Positions 1-9,966 of a stretch of 64,000 bases of DNA are shown in pieces. The notes under the pieces are model-generated. The model saw only the letters and a program-made list of their open reading frames with translations. It made no database searches and was not told the origin of the DNA. The translations under genes were made by a program, and so were the position numbers. Origin of the DNA: Undaria pinnatifida (taxonomy: Eukaryota; Sar; Phaeophyceae; Laminariales; Alariaceae); the NCBI GenBank assembly GCA_012845835.1, contig JABAKD010000011.1:11532381-11596380 (forward strand), read 5' to 3'. How positions within the stretch are numbered: position 1 is the stretch's first letter; each line of letters opens with the position of its first letter.

Positions 1-278
1 TGGAAGTCCTCGGCATCGCCACGGTAGCCAGCATCATCTAGAGAAATCACAATAGAGCCAGCGTATATCGCTTTTTGCGCCCACCTGAAGGCACGAGATG
101 AAGCATGACCGTTCTGACGAGCTCCTCTCACAGGGCTGGCCAACGGGTTTCGCAGGATCATTTTGGTTCTCTGATACACCACATGGTTCTGGAGATAACG
201 CTTGGTTCTCATTTTAGGCTCCGTTCCCATTTTTCCGAAAACTGCTTTGAGTTCGACGAAATTAGGGTCGATATTCAT
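1..278 (-). CDS. Partial open frame starting in a dispersed repeat
   Basis: An open frame of 92 codons runs without a stop from an ATG at 278 to the left window edge, so the C-terminus is missing. The first residues, MNIDPNFVEL, match the peptide encoded by the dispersed repeat family described elsewhere in this window (typically MSIDPKFVELTAD). The repeat therefore supplies the start codon. The following sequence is basic and then less so; it includes RTKRYLQNH, NPLASPVRG and VISLDDAGYRGDAEDF, and I recognise no domain. The sequence upstream of the ATG (279-345) is also shared with the repeat family. It could be a mobile-element protein, host sequence brought into frame by an insertion, or a chance open frame. 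Coding status is uncertain. Confidence 0.4.
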   Translation of the reverse strand, partial: MNIDPNFVELKAVFGKMGTEPKMRTKRYLQNHVVYQRTKMILRNPLASPVRGARQNGHASSRAFRWAQKAIYAGSIVISLDDAGYRGDAEDF

Positions 279-345
279 CTTTGCAAGCTGCGTTGTTGGT
301 ACTTGTAATATATTGTTGGTGAGTTTTTTACTTAATGGTTTTCTT
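240..345 (-). repeat. Dispersed 'SIDPKF' repeat, copy 1
   Basis: Read on the minus strand this carries the family core: GTACCAACAACGCAGCTTGC, then AAAGATG and codons for a peptide like MNIDPNFVEL. It matches the terminal arms of the element at 26598-27184. The ATG lies at 278-276. Confidence 0.75.
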
Positions 346-1011
346 CACGGCCTGGCTCACCATGCCGTCCCTTCATAACGTGCAGCAGTTGGAAGCAACA
401 CAGCCAGCCGTAAAAATAAAAAGCTGCCCAAAAAAGTAAGAATCTTGATGCTGCTCGACGGTGGAAAAAGGGCCCAGGGCAATACTCGTACGAAGGAACT
501 TGTAAAGTTTAAGAAATACAGCTTGCGTGAGCACGCAAAATAAGGTATTGAGCCTCGACGCCGATTGACGCTTCTTCTAAATAGCGGGTCTTAGCTGCTG
601 CAGTCAACTATTAATATTAATAACTGCAGCTTTTACATTACCACCGACCGGCCGCAATAAAAACACCACCAGGTTTCTCCCGAGCTGCTGTACAACAATA
701 CCTGGTACAAATCGTCATTTTTTTCGTCACTAGGGCACTTGGTACCAGTACGTACACAAAGCAGGCTCAAGTCCCAAAAGAGCACTTACGAATACCCTAC
801 AGCACGACAGCAGTGTCAGCTGCCAGCAGCGGTAGGAGATCTACAGCAAACACATAGTTGCGCCCAGCAGCCTCTACTCGCAGCTCTGCCGTGTGTGCAT
901 TTGTGCATGCGTGCGCTTGTCTGAATCGGTGCCTTGCAGCTACAGCATTGTAGTCTACACTAATAATAAATAAAAATGCGGCGTAATCTCTTTCTGTACG
1001 AGTAGACGAGA

Positions 1012-1806
1012 CTACATGTTCATCTTCAAGCCCAACACAGCAGCAGCACAGCACGAACATACCACACCCACCTCCTCCACGAGGAAGAGCGCGAGTTCCC
1101 ATGGTACTACGCTCTGCCCACCGAAGGCCCGGACAAAGCTCCTCGCGGGCGCACCCCCACCGCCCTGCTGACAACTCCACGACTCGTTGGTGCAACGAGC
1201 ATATGTCCCATCAGAAAGTCTAAACCGCTTAGCAGTTGAATAACGCAGCAGGAGCGCTGCTGTAGAAGTTGGCCGCAAACGGCGCGAGCTGCCCGACAAG
1301 ATGTAGCAGTCGTCTGCTGTGCCTCTTGACCGAGGCAACAACAAGGCGTGCCTGGAAGAGGAGGTGGAGGTGGAGGTGGTGGAGGCCCGCCTGACTTGTC
1401 CCATATGCGCAGTAGTAGGCTCTACCTTGATCGACCACCAAGGTACATGACTGCTACTAGTAGGGCACATGTTGGGCACGAAAAATCCATGATGTCGATG
1501 TTGATGTTTTGGTGACCTCCACATAGCACGGGGTATGGCGAAGCTAGCACAGGTGCTGCTGCGAGTAGCCGCCGCCGCGTTTGCTTGGATCCGGGCGGAG
1601 GTCCGGCAGGAGCCATGCCGTGCTACGCGTGGAAGCATCGGCCTCTTCTCTCTTCCGGTTTCAAGCACTGCCGCTGTATAGACTAGAGCACCTTTGGTGT
1701 AACAGCTGCGGAATTGTGTGGACTTTTTTTCTCTTTTTGCGGGAGTTGGATTCATCGTTTTTTTTTCGGCGGGAGAAATTGGCTGACGTACCCCCCTGTC
1801 CTCCAT
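1012..1806 (-). other. 264-codon open frame, doubtful
   Basis: An uninterrupted frame of 264 codons lies in a locally GC-rich stretch. The product is rich in Arg, Ser and Thr and has no recognisable domain, signal peptide or repeat. Other frames on the same strand are also open for 60-130 codons, which suggests base composition rather than selection keeps the frame open. It would lie in or upstream of the EGF-like gene on the opposite strand. I would not call it a gene without transcript support. Confidence 0.2.
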
Positions 1807-1837
1807 TTTTTTCCAAACACGCCAGAGGGTTGTGATT

Positions 1838-1930
1838 CATATGAGTTTGATCGATTTAAGGGTCAACACCCACCTTTTTTTGCAAGAAGCTGCGCGATAC
1901 TCCGGCGTCGCGCGCTGTTTTCTATAGACT
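1838..1930 (-). repeat. Diverged 'SIDPKF'-type repeat fragment
   Basis: This stretch resembles 47950-48040: both contain GATC-TTTAAGGGT-AACAC and the string GCGATACTCCGGC or a close variant. Both are diverged members of the family whose core gives MSIDPKFVELTAD; the reading frame is not preserved. Confidence 0.45.
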
Positions 1931-2498
1931 TGTTTCAAATCCAGCTGTGTCTGCAAGCTGCAGCTATACGCTCACATGAGACAGGCGAGGAAAATCTAAG
2001 AAAGACGTTTTGTCCGATTTTACAGTGAACTATTTTGTGGGCACCTTTTTTTGTTTTTGGGCATTTTCCCCAGAAACTTGCGGGGCCTCCTCTGGTCAAC
2101 AACGCCACACCTCTCTCTCCTACTCGCAATGCTAACCCCACCACGGTGCACTACCACCATCATCGTCGTACCGCGCATGCCGTCCGCAGATACGCCCATT
2201 CCTTTGCTTATTATCTTCGATCGCGCTGCGCATACATGCCTCTCCTAATAATCCACCGCGGCGCACCGCCACCGCCGTCGTACAGTGCATGCCGTCGGTA
2301 CATCCGTGTCCGTAATAAGGTTGCTTCGATCATGCTCAGATCACTGACCGCCAGCTATCGTTGTATGGGTTTCAAGAAAAACGTCGATCTCTTCTCATCA
2401 CTAAGTTATACTCCGGAGTATTACCTTCTCTCTCCTACGACTCCATCCCGGTGCACCACCTCCACCTTCTTCTGTCGTTACGTGTTTGCCGTCGGTAG

Positions 2499-5400
2499 AT
2501 GCGTGTCCGTCAGGTTGCTCCGATCATGGCGTATGCTTCAGCATCCACGAGCTGAGCCAGATCACTGAAGGATTGCCGCTGATGAGCGAGTTCAACATCT
2601 ACGGGGGGGTAGGCTCTAACGAGGTGACAAACGGCGTACCAGATGTCATATTGAAATACCATAAGCGAAAATACGATGTCACCTTATACATTAGGTTTTG
2701 ATTTATTAAACTTACTAAAAACGGACGACCGATGTGGTACGCAGCTTGCAAAGATGTGTATCGACCCTAAATTCGTCGAACTCACAGCTGACAGCGTTAG
2801 AATAATTATAAAATACATTAACTCTCTTACTACACTTGATAATCTATGCCAATCTATTTCAAGTAGTTTGTCTGCCGACACATGGTTGCAGCTAACAATA
2901 CGAGAAGGCGGTACAGGTGTAGGGGCCGGTAATTGTCTGATGCAGCTCATCCTTTATGCAACTCACCGAACACCCCACGGCGATTCGCGCTTGGTGCACG
3001 TGATGTCTCTCTGGCCGGTAAAACTCAAGGTGCTCCGTCCCGGCATCGTAGGGATGTGAGGGTCTGATAGCTAATAGCTATGGGCATACGACACTGCGGC
3101 GCTATGCATGACAATGAGTATACCCCCTCCACAGTCTATCCAAGGAGATAGATGGCGCCCGCAGACGGTCAAAAAGGCAGGAGATACACGAGATAAGCCT
3201 TTTTAATGTAACCTATGGAATAAATGTGCTGAGCGCCCAAATGCACGGGGTGTAGTAGGAACGGTATTCCGCCTCGGAAGGGAACCGTGTGATTAATGAT
3301 CAAATTACTATGGCAAGGAACAAATGAGTACGCCCCCCGCCACCCCCAACCGCCATATCTGGCCCTACGAGACAGCTGGCTCACATATAGTCTAGCCTTG
3401 CAGCCATCGCCACCGTGAATGTACGTCGTATCAATACACACAAGGGTGACTTTCTGTTAATCCCGCTTGTTCCCGGCAGACGGTGGCCTGGGATTCCGAG
3501 GCGATGTATGGTTGCCGGTGCGATTCATCTTGGGAGGTGGGACTGGGTGCTGGGCAACGGCAACAAGCGGAGTACTTTGGCGCGGACTGTGCTCAACGTG
3601 AGTCTGGCCTCGCGATGCACGCTTAAGTAACTTTTATCACTGCACACGACACACATCTACTGCATCTATGATTGCGAGTAGTCTGCCCCCCCCCAAAAGC
3701 ATGTGCAGTGCACAGCAGCATTGCAACGCAAACGGTCTCCGAATTTGCTAACTATCTGGATTTCAGCTTCGTATGTAGTGGTCGATGGTAGGTGCCCTGT
3801 ACTGTACGCTGCTGTTTTGTCCTCTAACGCGTGTCGGGCACAAAGGTTTCTCTGCAATGCGAAATGACATACGAAAGACAGCATAGCTGTCGCTAACGAC
3901 TCGCGCAGCAGGATACTTGACACTTTTTTTTGTAACCGTCGTCAACTTGTGTTGCGTTGGTGGCCGGCGGACGCTTCAGGCAACTCCAAAGGGGCCCTGT
4001 TCTTTTGGCGCTATTAAAAATTAGAAACTCACATTAGCATGCAATATATTAGACACGCGCGTGGAGGCATTTTCGGTTAGAGGGTGGGAAGTTCGTGCAC
4101 ACCACCAAAACGCGCATTCACCTAGATTCTCTCCTTGGTTGTACAAAACGTGCTATGATGTGTCGATTTCAGGGAGATGTCCTACCGGAGACGACCCCCT
4201 AACGGCCGCGGACGACACGGACTGCGAGGGAGTTACAGCAGATGGAGGCTTCGGAGTGGGAGAGGTGTGCACGGCAACATCGCATAGTCTAACGGTGGAG
4301 ACTAACGGTAGCTGTGCGGTTCTTGTGTCATCCTGGGGGGGGGTCGATGCAATCGTACCACCCGTGCTGTGACAGCGGTACAGTACCTCTCTGTGTCCAA
4401 AACATTCATGACGACGGAGTACCTCAACCAACAAACTGCACACACAACATTAAATATCAACGCGTGCTACGATATAGATGTGCCACTTTTTTGCGAAACT
4501 AACTATTTTCTTAATGACGGGGCTCCTTAACCTATTAGACTACTATTGTTACTATTACTATTACTATTACTATTAGTACTATGAATACTAATAGTACAAT
4601 CGTTGGAATGTCGTCGTTCCTGTTTTTCAATATTTTTTTTCACGCTTAGGCCATGGGTTAGGCCATCGGGTTGCATGTGCGTTTACTCAAAAAAATATAT
4701 ATTTTTTTTAGTGAGGTACTTATAGTAGTAATAGTAGTAGTAACAATAGTAGCAGTAGTAGTAGTAGTAGTAGGAGTAATACTAGTAGTAATAGTCGTAG
4801 TCGTAGTCGTAGTAGTAGTACTAGTAGTAGTATCAGAACAAAAATGTGCACATTTACCGTAACATGTGTGTATGATAAACTCGTTCTACGGTAGCCCCCC
4901 AAACTTTTTCTTCGACGAAATCACCCGCTTCGAAACCAGCTCCCGGCCGTGTCTCCTGAAATACGGTGCCCCTTGCCACCCCGACGTCGCCGTTCGGTAG
5001 TAGTACTAGTGCTACTAGTAGTAGTCCCCTGCAAACAAGAATAAATAATATTACAATATTTTTTTCACGGCTTCCTTCCTCGTGTCTAGCAGCCATGAAT
5101 GAAACGTTCGCTCTGGAAAATCGCCGGTTTTGGGGAGGGGGTATCTTAGAATCAGTCGACAATATCGTTCATCTGCTGGTTACCGTTTCAATTTATTCGG
5201 TGCATAGACTATATCTAGATCGTGGGATTTTTATGGGGTTGCTTCCTTTTTTTTTCTCGAATGCTTTTTGGGGTGTGGTATCACAGCTGAGTGAGGTGGC
5301 TTTGTTTTTTCTGCAACAAAATCGCTGACCTAGAGCTATATATAGTCAATCCTTAACGAGGAAATACTGTAAAAAAACGTGTTCCCAACGTATCATACAT

Positions 5401-6489
5401 GCAGCTTGCAGAGCTAAGTATCGACCACTCAAAGCCGGTCGAACTCACAACTGAAGTATGTGACAAGACACTACTTCACCTCTCGCTAGGAGCTCCCGAG
5501 GGCTGGTGGACATTTATGAATATCGTTACCCGTGTGCGTTGAGGAGCAGGAAAGCCCCAACCAAACCCAATCCAACCCAACAAAGTTGCTTTGCTGTCTG
5601 GGTTGGTGTGTGCGTCTCACGCAATGGTTTTATTTCCTCCTTCTTTCGTAGAAGGTCCGGTCGTCGGGTGGGTCACGCACGCATGAAACATGTGGGCACG
5701 CGAGGCTGAAAATGAGCGCCTACTTTTTAGCGTCGTCGGACAATAAAATCTCGCTTCGCTCGTAAAAAAAACGTGATACCCTACTTTTTGGCGTCATCGG
5801 AAAATTATAAACTATTTTCGTTCGTGCTAAGAAAATTCATTTTTTTTCGGCGTCGTTTGAAATTAAAACCTCGCTTTCGGAGAGATAAAACGAGCCCTTA
5901 CTTTTTAGCGTCGTCGGAAATTAGAAACTCGCTTCGCTAAAATGGGCCCATATTTTTTGGCGCCGTCGGAAATTAGACACTCGCTTCGTTCGTAATAATA
6001 TAATGAGCCCCTATTCTTGTCATTATCGGAACTTGAAAGTTTCGATTGGCTGCAGAGCGATAAATTGAGTCCTTATTTTTTGGCGCCGTCGGAAATCAAA
6101 GTATCGCTTCGCTCGTAATGATAAAACGATCCCCTCTTTTTGGCGCCGTCGGAAATTAAAAGCTCGCTTCGCTCGAAATGATAAAATGGGACCCTGCTTT
6201 TTGGCGCCGTCGGAGATTAGAAGCTCGCGAAGTCGTTCGAAACGATAAAATGAGCCCCTATTTTTGGCGTTCGTCTGGAATTAGAAAGTCGCTTCGCTCG
6301 AAATACTAATATGAAAACCTTCAACACCGTCCTTCTCCCTACCCATTCAATGTCGACTGGCAGGCGGGAAACTTGTGCCATGTGGACTGCTCTAACCGAG
6401 GGCAGTGCGACTACACCAGTGGGGATTGCGACTGCTACGCCGGTTTCTACGGAGACAATTGCGGCAAAACAACCGCCTTGTCTTACTAA
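2499..6489 (+). CDS. EGF-like cysteine-rich protein, C-terminal exons
   Basis: Four exons join in phase: 2499-2608, 3480-3597, 4173-4264 and 6364-6489, with GT donors, AG acceptors and a TAA stop at 6487-6489. Exon A gives ACPSGCSDHGVC, an EGF-type half, then a variable stretch. Exon B gives WDSEAMYGCRCDSSW followed by EYFGADC. A codon split between exons B and C restores an Arg before RCPTGDDPLT. Exon D gives a complete EGF-like module (CHVDCSNRGQCDY, then CDCYAGFYGDNC) and ends nine residues later. This order of CxxxCSxHGxC, a WD..GCxCD block, CPxGDDP and an EGF module is what I know from large secreted or membrane-anchored stramenopile proteins. That is family knowledge from memory, not a search. 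About 147 residues are visible. The first codon of exon A is split, so at least one upstream exon must exist; I could not find it in 1-2498. Function is unknown; a cell-surface or wall role is inference. The 2.1-kb last intron is filled with repeats. Confidence 0.85.
2735..2818 (+). repeat. Dispersed 'SIDPKF' repeat, copy 2
   Basis: Plus-strand copy with an intact start: ATG at 2755 gives MCIDPKFVELTAD, preceded by CGCAGCTTGCAAAG. It lies in the first visible intron of the EGF-like gene. The frame stays open until about 3059. Confidence 0.75.
3130..3345. repeat. Dispersed repeat shared with 45935-46150
   Basis: Both places contain GGAGATAGATGG, GAGCGCCCAAATG, AGGAACGGT, a purine-rich GAAGGGAA or GAAAGGGA string, and CAACAAATGAGTAC followed by a C-run, in the same order and spacing. 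No coding frame is shared. The class is unknown. This copy lies in an intron of the EGF-like gene. Confidence 0.6.
4540..4850. repeat. ACT and TAG trinucleotide arrays
   Basis: Runs of ACT at about 4540-4595 and of TAG, with TCG variants, at about 4721-4845. The second array keeps several frames open (poly-Val or poly-Leu); these are not genes. It lies in the last intron of the EGF-like gene. Confidence 0.85.
4880..5155. repeat. Repeat unit duplicated at 7705-7990
   Basis: Contains CTACGGTAGCCCCCC, an ACCAGCTCCCGG block, CTCGTG, AGCAGCCATGA and a GGTTTTGGGG string followed by ATCAGTC. The same blocks occur in the same order at 7705-7990, so this is a dispersed element of about 280 bp. Confidence 0.65.
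5398..5462 (+). repeat. Diverged 'SIDPKF' repeat, subfamily 2
   Basis: Begins GCAGCTTGCAGAG and continues to GGTCGAACTCACAACTGA. It shares a variant of the ACCATTCAATCGGTCG block with copies at 10694 and 39059, which defines a second subfamily. The start codon is lost. Confidence 0.6.
5715..6310. repeat. ~60-bp minisatellite, about nine units
   Basis: Degenerate units of about 60 bp are each built from TTTTTGGCGTCGTCGGAAAT, a short AT stretch, CTCGCTTCGCTCG and GATAAAATGAGCCCC. Units are diverged and the last ends about 50 bp before the splice acceptor of the final EGF-like exon (6364). Confidence 0.8.
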
Positions 6490-6527
6490 ATTAAAAGTAA
6501 ATTCACACGTCCGCTAGATCACAATCT

Positions 6528-6965
6528 GGCACATGAGCCAGATCAGGATGGAGACAATATAGCACATCGTACAAATCACGACACGATCTGGATAACCTGG
6601 CACATCGTACAGATCACGATCGCCGTACACATCACCATCTGCCGTAGCACACATCGCGCAGATTAAGACACGATCTTGATAATATAGCACTTCCAGATAC
6701 CTGGTAACATATGAACAGCACGTACAGATGACGCGATCCAGATAATCCAGCACATCGCACTGATCACAATATACAGATGATAACCTACGAGTAGCACACC
6801 GTACAGATAACTCTCTATATCATGAGCATCACGTACCTACCGTTGTGAAATGCTGCGTACAAGATGTGCAAGATAGATCATACAGATGATCAGCATACAG
6901 ATCGCACCCAACAAACCTGATAAAGATTGTGTGCAGATCATGTAGACCAGGGATCTATTTGCCTA
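6528..6965. repeat. Degenerate CACATCGTACAGATCA repeat
   Basis: Short, irregular repeats of CACATCGTACAGATCAC and GATCTGGATAA fill the 3' flank of the EGF-like gene. Spacing is not regular enough for a CRISPR array, and no open frame spans it. Confidence 0.6.
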
Positions 6966-7479
6966 GAAGATGAAATGGAGATCTGGCCTGTCCGACGTAC
7001 TTAGTATGATACTATATACATGGATCGTCTCCCTATAGTGCCGTACGTGCAACCCAACAACACCGGCAGTATACCGGACACCGGAACTATTGGGCGTAGT
7101 ACCTCTATACTGGTACTGGTATTGGTAGCATGAATCCTGTCGTGCCGAGCGCTTTCGTGGGCACTATATCGGCAATAGGCACTATTCAACTGGCAATATA
7201 AGGAGACCCCCACTGTAACTACATATATAGAGGGCACGAGGCGAAGACGTAAATTACAGCGCTTTCAACGCGTCGGAACACTGGCAACTCGACAACTCAA
7301 AGTCAGCAGCTAACACCGCCAATCCTTCTACTACTATACAAACCACCACGGGCCGTGGCTTGTCCTAAATGCAGGTCGGCCCCGTCCAAAACCTTCCTGC
7401 AGCTTGCCTGCGGCGAACACCTGGCAACATCCATCTATTAGAGGAGTCATATATATATATCTTCAAAGGATAACGCATC

Positions 7480-7560
7480 TGTAAAAACAAGCAAAGACTA
7501 TCCACCCTAAATTTGTCGAACTCAAAGCTGACGCGCGTGTATTTATTTATATAATATTTT
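7480..7560 (+). repeat. 'SIDPKF' repeat, start codon lost
   Basis: Plus-strand copy reading CCACCCTAAATTTGTCGAAC then TCAAAGCTGAC. The position of the usual ATG is mutated. It lies between the EGF-like and P450 genes. Confidence 0.65.
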
Positions 7561-7704
7561 TATAAAACACCAGGCATCGATCTTGCACGTTTGACCCATA
7601 CCAACCAGCGACACCAAAGTAACTTTTCAAGACGCGTGCTGCGCTGGAGGTAGCACTTTCTGGCCGAAGAAAATTGTTCGGAGTGTTGCGATGGAGGCAG
7701 CGAG

Positions 7705-7990
7705 TCTTACTACGGTAGCCCCCCCTCACCCTAACCCTAACTTTTTGTTAACGAAATTGCCGGTTTCAAAACCAGCTCCCGGTCGTTTATCTCCTCAAAT
7801 ACGGGCCGGTATCCCTCGAAACCACGACGTCGTCGATCGTTAGACCTTTTGCGCACAAGAAAATACGTGGATACACTTTTTTTTCAACGGTATCTCGTTC
7901 CTCGTGCCGAGCAGCCATGATTCATTTGAAACTTTCGTTCAAGAAAATCGCTGGTTTTGGGGGGGGGGGGTATCGTAGAATCAGTCTAAG
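7705..7990. repeat. Second copy of the 4880-5155 repeat
   Basis: Same order of blocks as at 4880-5155. It includes a short CCCTAACCCTAAC string at about 7728-7742 that resembles telomeric sequence but is only two units long. Confidence 0.65.
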
Positions 7991-8234
7991 CGCGCGCTTT
8001 TTGGCTGAAGAAACTTCTTCGGAGTGCTGCAATAGAGGCAGCGGCGTTTGTTTCACGGGGTTCCTTAGCTCCAAATCGTCTGAAATTTTACCTCTTTTTT
8101 TGCATCATTTTTGTTGCAGTATGTTTCGTTGTACTACATGGGTCATATAATATCATGGGGGCAACATCGGGTAGCTCTTTTAGTTTCTCTCCAAATAAAT
8201 CAGCTTTGTGGGTGAGGTATAGATAGTAGCTCCT

Positions 8235-8335
8235 CATTTAGAGCCCCCCAACGAACCCCTCCCTATAGTAACTTCAAGTAAATTTGTAAAAAAAAAGAGT
8301 TTCCCTGTTGTAAAGGCGTGAAGAGCCCCAGAAAA
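8235..8335. repeat. Terminal repeat of the CCTTTACAACTGG family
   Basis: Contains AGAGCCCCCCAACGAACCCC, then CTCCCTATAGTAACTTCAAG and GTTGTAAAGGCGT. It matches the right arm of the inverted-repeat element at 46877-47360 and, in reverse, 15433-15535. Confidence 0.6.
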
Positions 8336-8364
8336 AAAAAATATTGCACCTCTACCGTCTGAAC

Positions 8365-8690
8365 TTTTTTTTTTTCTTTTCACACACATATACTTTCCAG
8401 CTTCTGGACAAGCCGTGGTCACAGGTGTCGTCCCTTCTTCCCCCCGGTTCTTGCCTTCAATTTGTATCGCGTATAGGGTTCAGCAATCCCACTGCTCGTC
8501 GATTTTTCCTCGAGTTGTTGCCAACTCTCACGCTCTCGCGCTTTCTGCAAGTCAACTTGTGCACAAGAAAAAAGTCCCTAGCACGAATTTATACTCGAGT
8601 ATGTATGCACTCGGGGGGATTCGAACTCACGAAACTGGAACCTATACCACACCAGGCTCGAGGATAACCTGATACGCCACCGGGGCGACC
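8365..8690 (-). mobile_element. tRNA-derived SINE, copy A
   Basis: Read on the minus strand it starts with a tRNA-like head containing a B-box-like GAGTTCGAATCCCC and an A-box-like TGGCGTATCAGG. A body of about 200 bp follows, ending in an A-rich tail (T-run at 8365-8380 on the plus strand). The body is about 85-90 percent identical by eye to copies at 11537 and 55289. Weakly similar strings TGCACCTCTACCGT and TGCAACCCTACAGT flank the element and could be a decayed target-site duplication. Confidence 0.85.
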
Positions 8691-9027
8691 TGCAACCCTA
8701 CAGTAGTGTACTGTAACTCCTACCTTTGGGGGGGGCTTGGAATCTGTCGGGGGTGGACTTGAGATCGGCAGGGGCGGTCGCGGTGCTCCAGAGTGTCTTG
8801 GTGGCTTTTTTTTTTTTTTTTCTTTTTTATCCTCCGGCGGATGGGGAAAAATAAAGCTTTAGCTCACCACACTTCCACGTATTTTCATACGCGTCGTGTG
8901 TCGATTTAACTCAGTTGCTTTCGCAGCCCAACGCTAGCTGGCGCACCCTTCGGGTCCCAGTAGGTATAGCGTAAGCTGTCCCTATCAGTGGTCTTCGTTA
9001 CAACCCCGGCAGCGCAAGCTGCCGTTG

Positions 9028-9465
9028 TCTTGGTGGCGTTTAAAAAAACACTCCGGGCGGCCGAAAGGCCAGCCTCCACCAATCTGATAGCAGGCAGCCT
9101 CTGTAGGAAAGTTTTAGGAGAACCAACCCGCACTTTAAGGCAGGTCGCCCACCATCCATCTTGGTAATTTTGTTTTTTTTTTGTCTCCGAACGCTCCTTT
9201 TTTAGGTTCCCCGTTTCGGAAAATCTCACACACAACAGCAGGCAGTCGTAGCAGGTAGCGTGTTTTGGTGGCGTTTAAATAAACACTCCGGGCGGCCGAA
9301 AACCAGCCTCCACCAATCAGACAGCAGGCAGCCTGCATGGAGGTTTTTGCAGAGTCAGCCTGCATTTAGGACAGGTCACCCACCATATATCTAGGAAATT
9401 TTGTATTTTCTGCTCACGACGTTTTGTTTTTCGGTTCCGCCTCGGAAAATGTTATACACAACAAA
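9028..9465. repeat. ~235-bp tandem duplication
   Basis: Two units start at about 9029 and 9264 with TTGGTGGCGTTTAAA, and each contains ACACTCCGGGCGGCCGAAA and CAGCCTCCACCAATC. They lie downstream of the P450 stop codon. Confidence 0.8.
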
Positions 9466-9544
9466 CACTACACGGTAGTAGCCGGTACAAACACAGTCGC
9501 CCACGTAGGCGACACCACAGGAAACCCATACTCGTATATAGCTC

Positions 9545-9966
9545 CACGACGATGAAACGCGGCGTGGCCTCTCCAAAAACGTGAGACGCTTTAGTTGCTA
9601 TTGGGCTTCAGCACAACGAAAACGCGGTGCATCCTCTAAAAAAACTAAACGCTCGCGTGCCGCCACTACTATTATTAACAGGCTTCAGCACAACAAAAAC
9701 GCGGTGTAACCTTTTCAAAAAAGTGAACGCCCCCGTGCCTCTACTGGGCTCCAGTGCAACAACAAACGGGGCATAACCCCTCCCAAAGTGAAACGCTTTC
9801 GTCGCTATTGGGCTTCAGCAAAGAAAGAGGCGTAGCCCCTGCAAAAGAGTGACGCGTACGCGTGCCGCTGTTGGTTTCAGCACCAAAAATACGCGGCGTA
9901 ACCTCTCCAGAGCAATGAAACGCTCGCGTGGTGCCGCTATTGGGCCTCCCGCAGTTTGACCCTGAG
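9545..9966. repeat. ~65-75-bp tandem repeat reaching P450 stop
   Basis: About six units contain AACGCGGCGTAACCTCTCC, a short A-run, GTGAAACGCTCGCGTG and GCTATTGGGCTTCAGCA. The last unit overlaps the P450 stop codon: CTATTGGGCC is the complement of the final codons plus TAG. The array therefore appears to be a duplication of the gene's 3' end. Confidence 0.75.

Noticed and set aside
4671..4902. Poly-Val and poly-Leu membrane-like frames
   Set aside because: They arise from the TAG trinucleotide array in an intron.
5715..6965. CRISPR-like regular repeats
   Set aside because: The repeats are degenerate and directly adjacent without unique spacers, and the genome is eukaryotic.
8620..8690. Possible tRNA gene
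   Set aside because: The head has promoter-like boxes but cannot form a full cloverleaf with a normal anticodon arm and is joined to a repeated body with a poly(A) tail, so it is a SINE.
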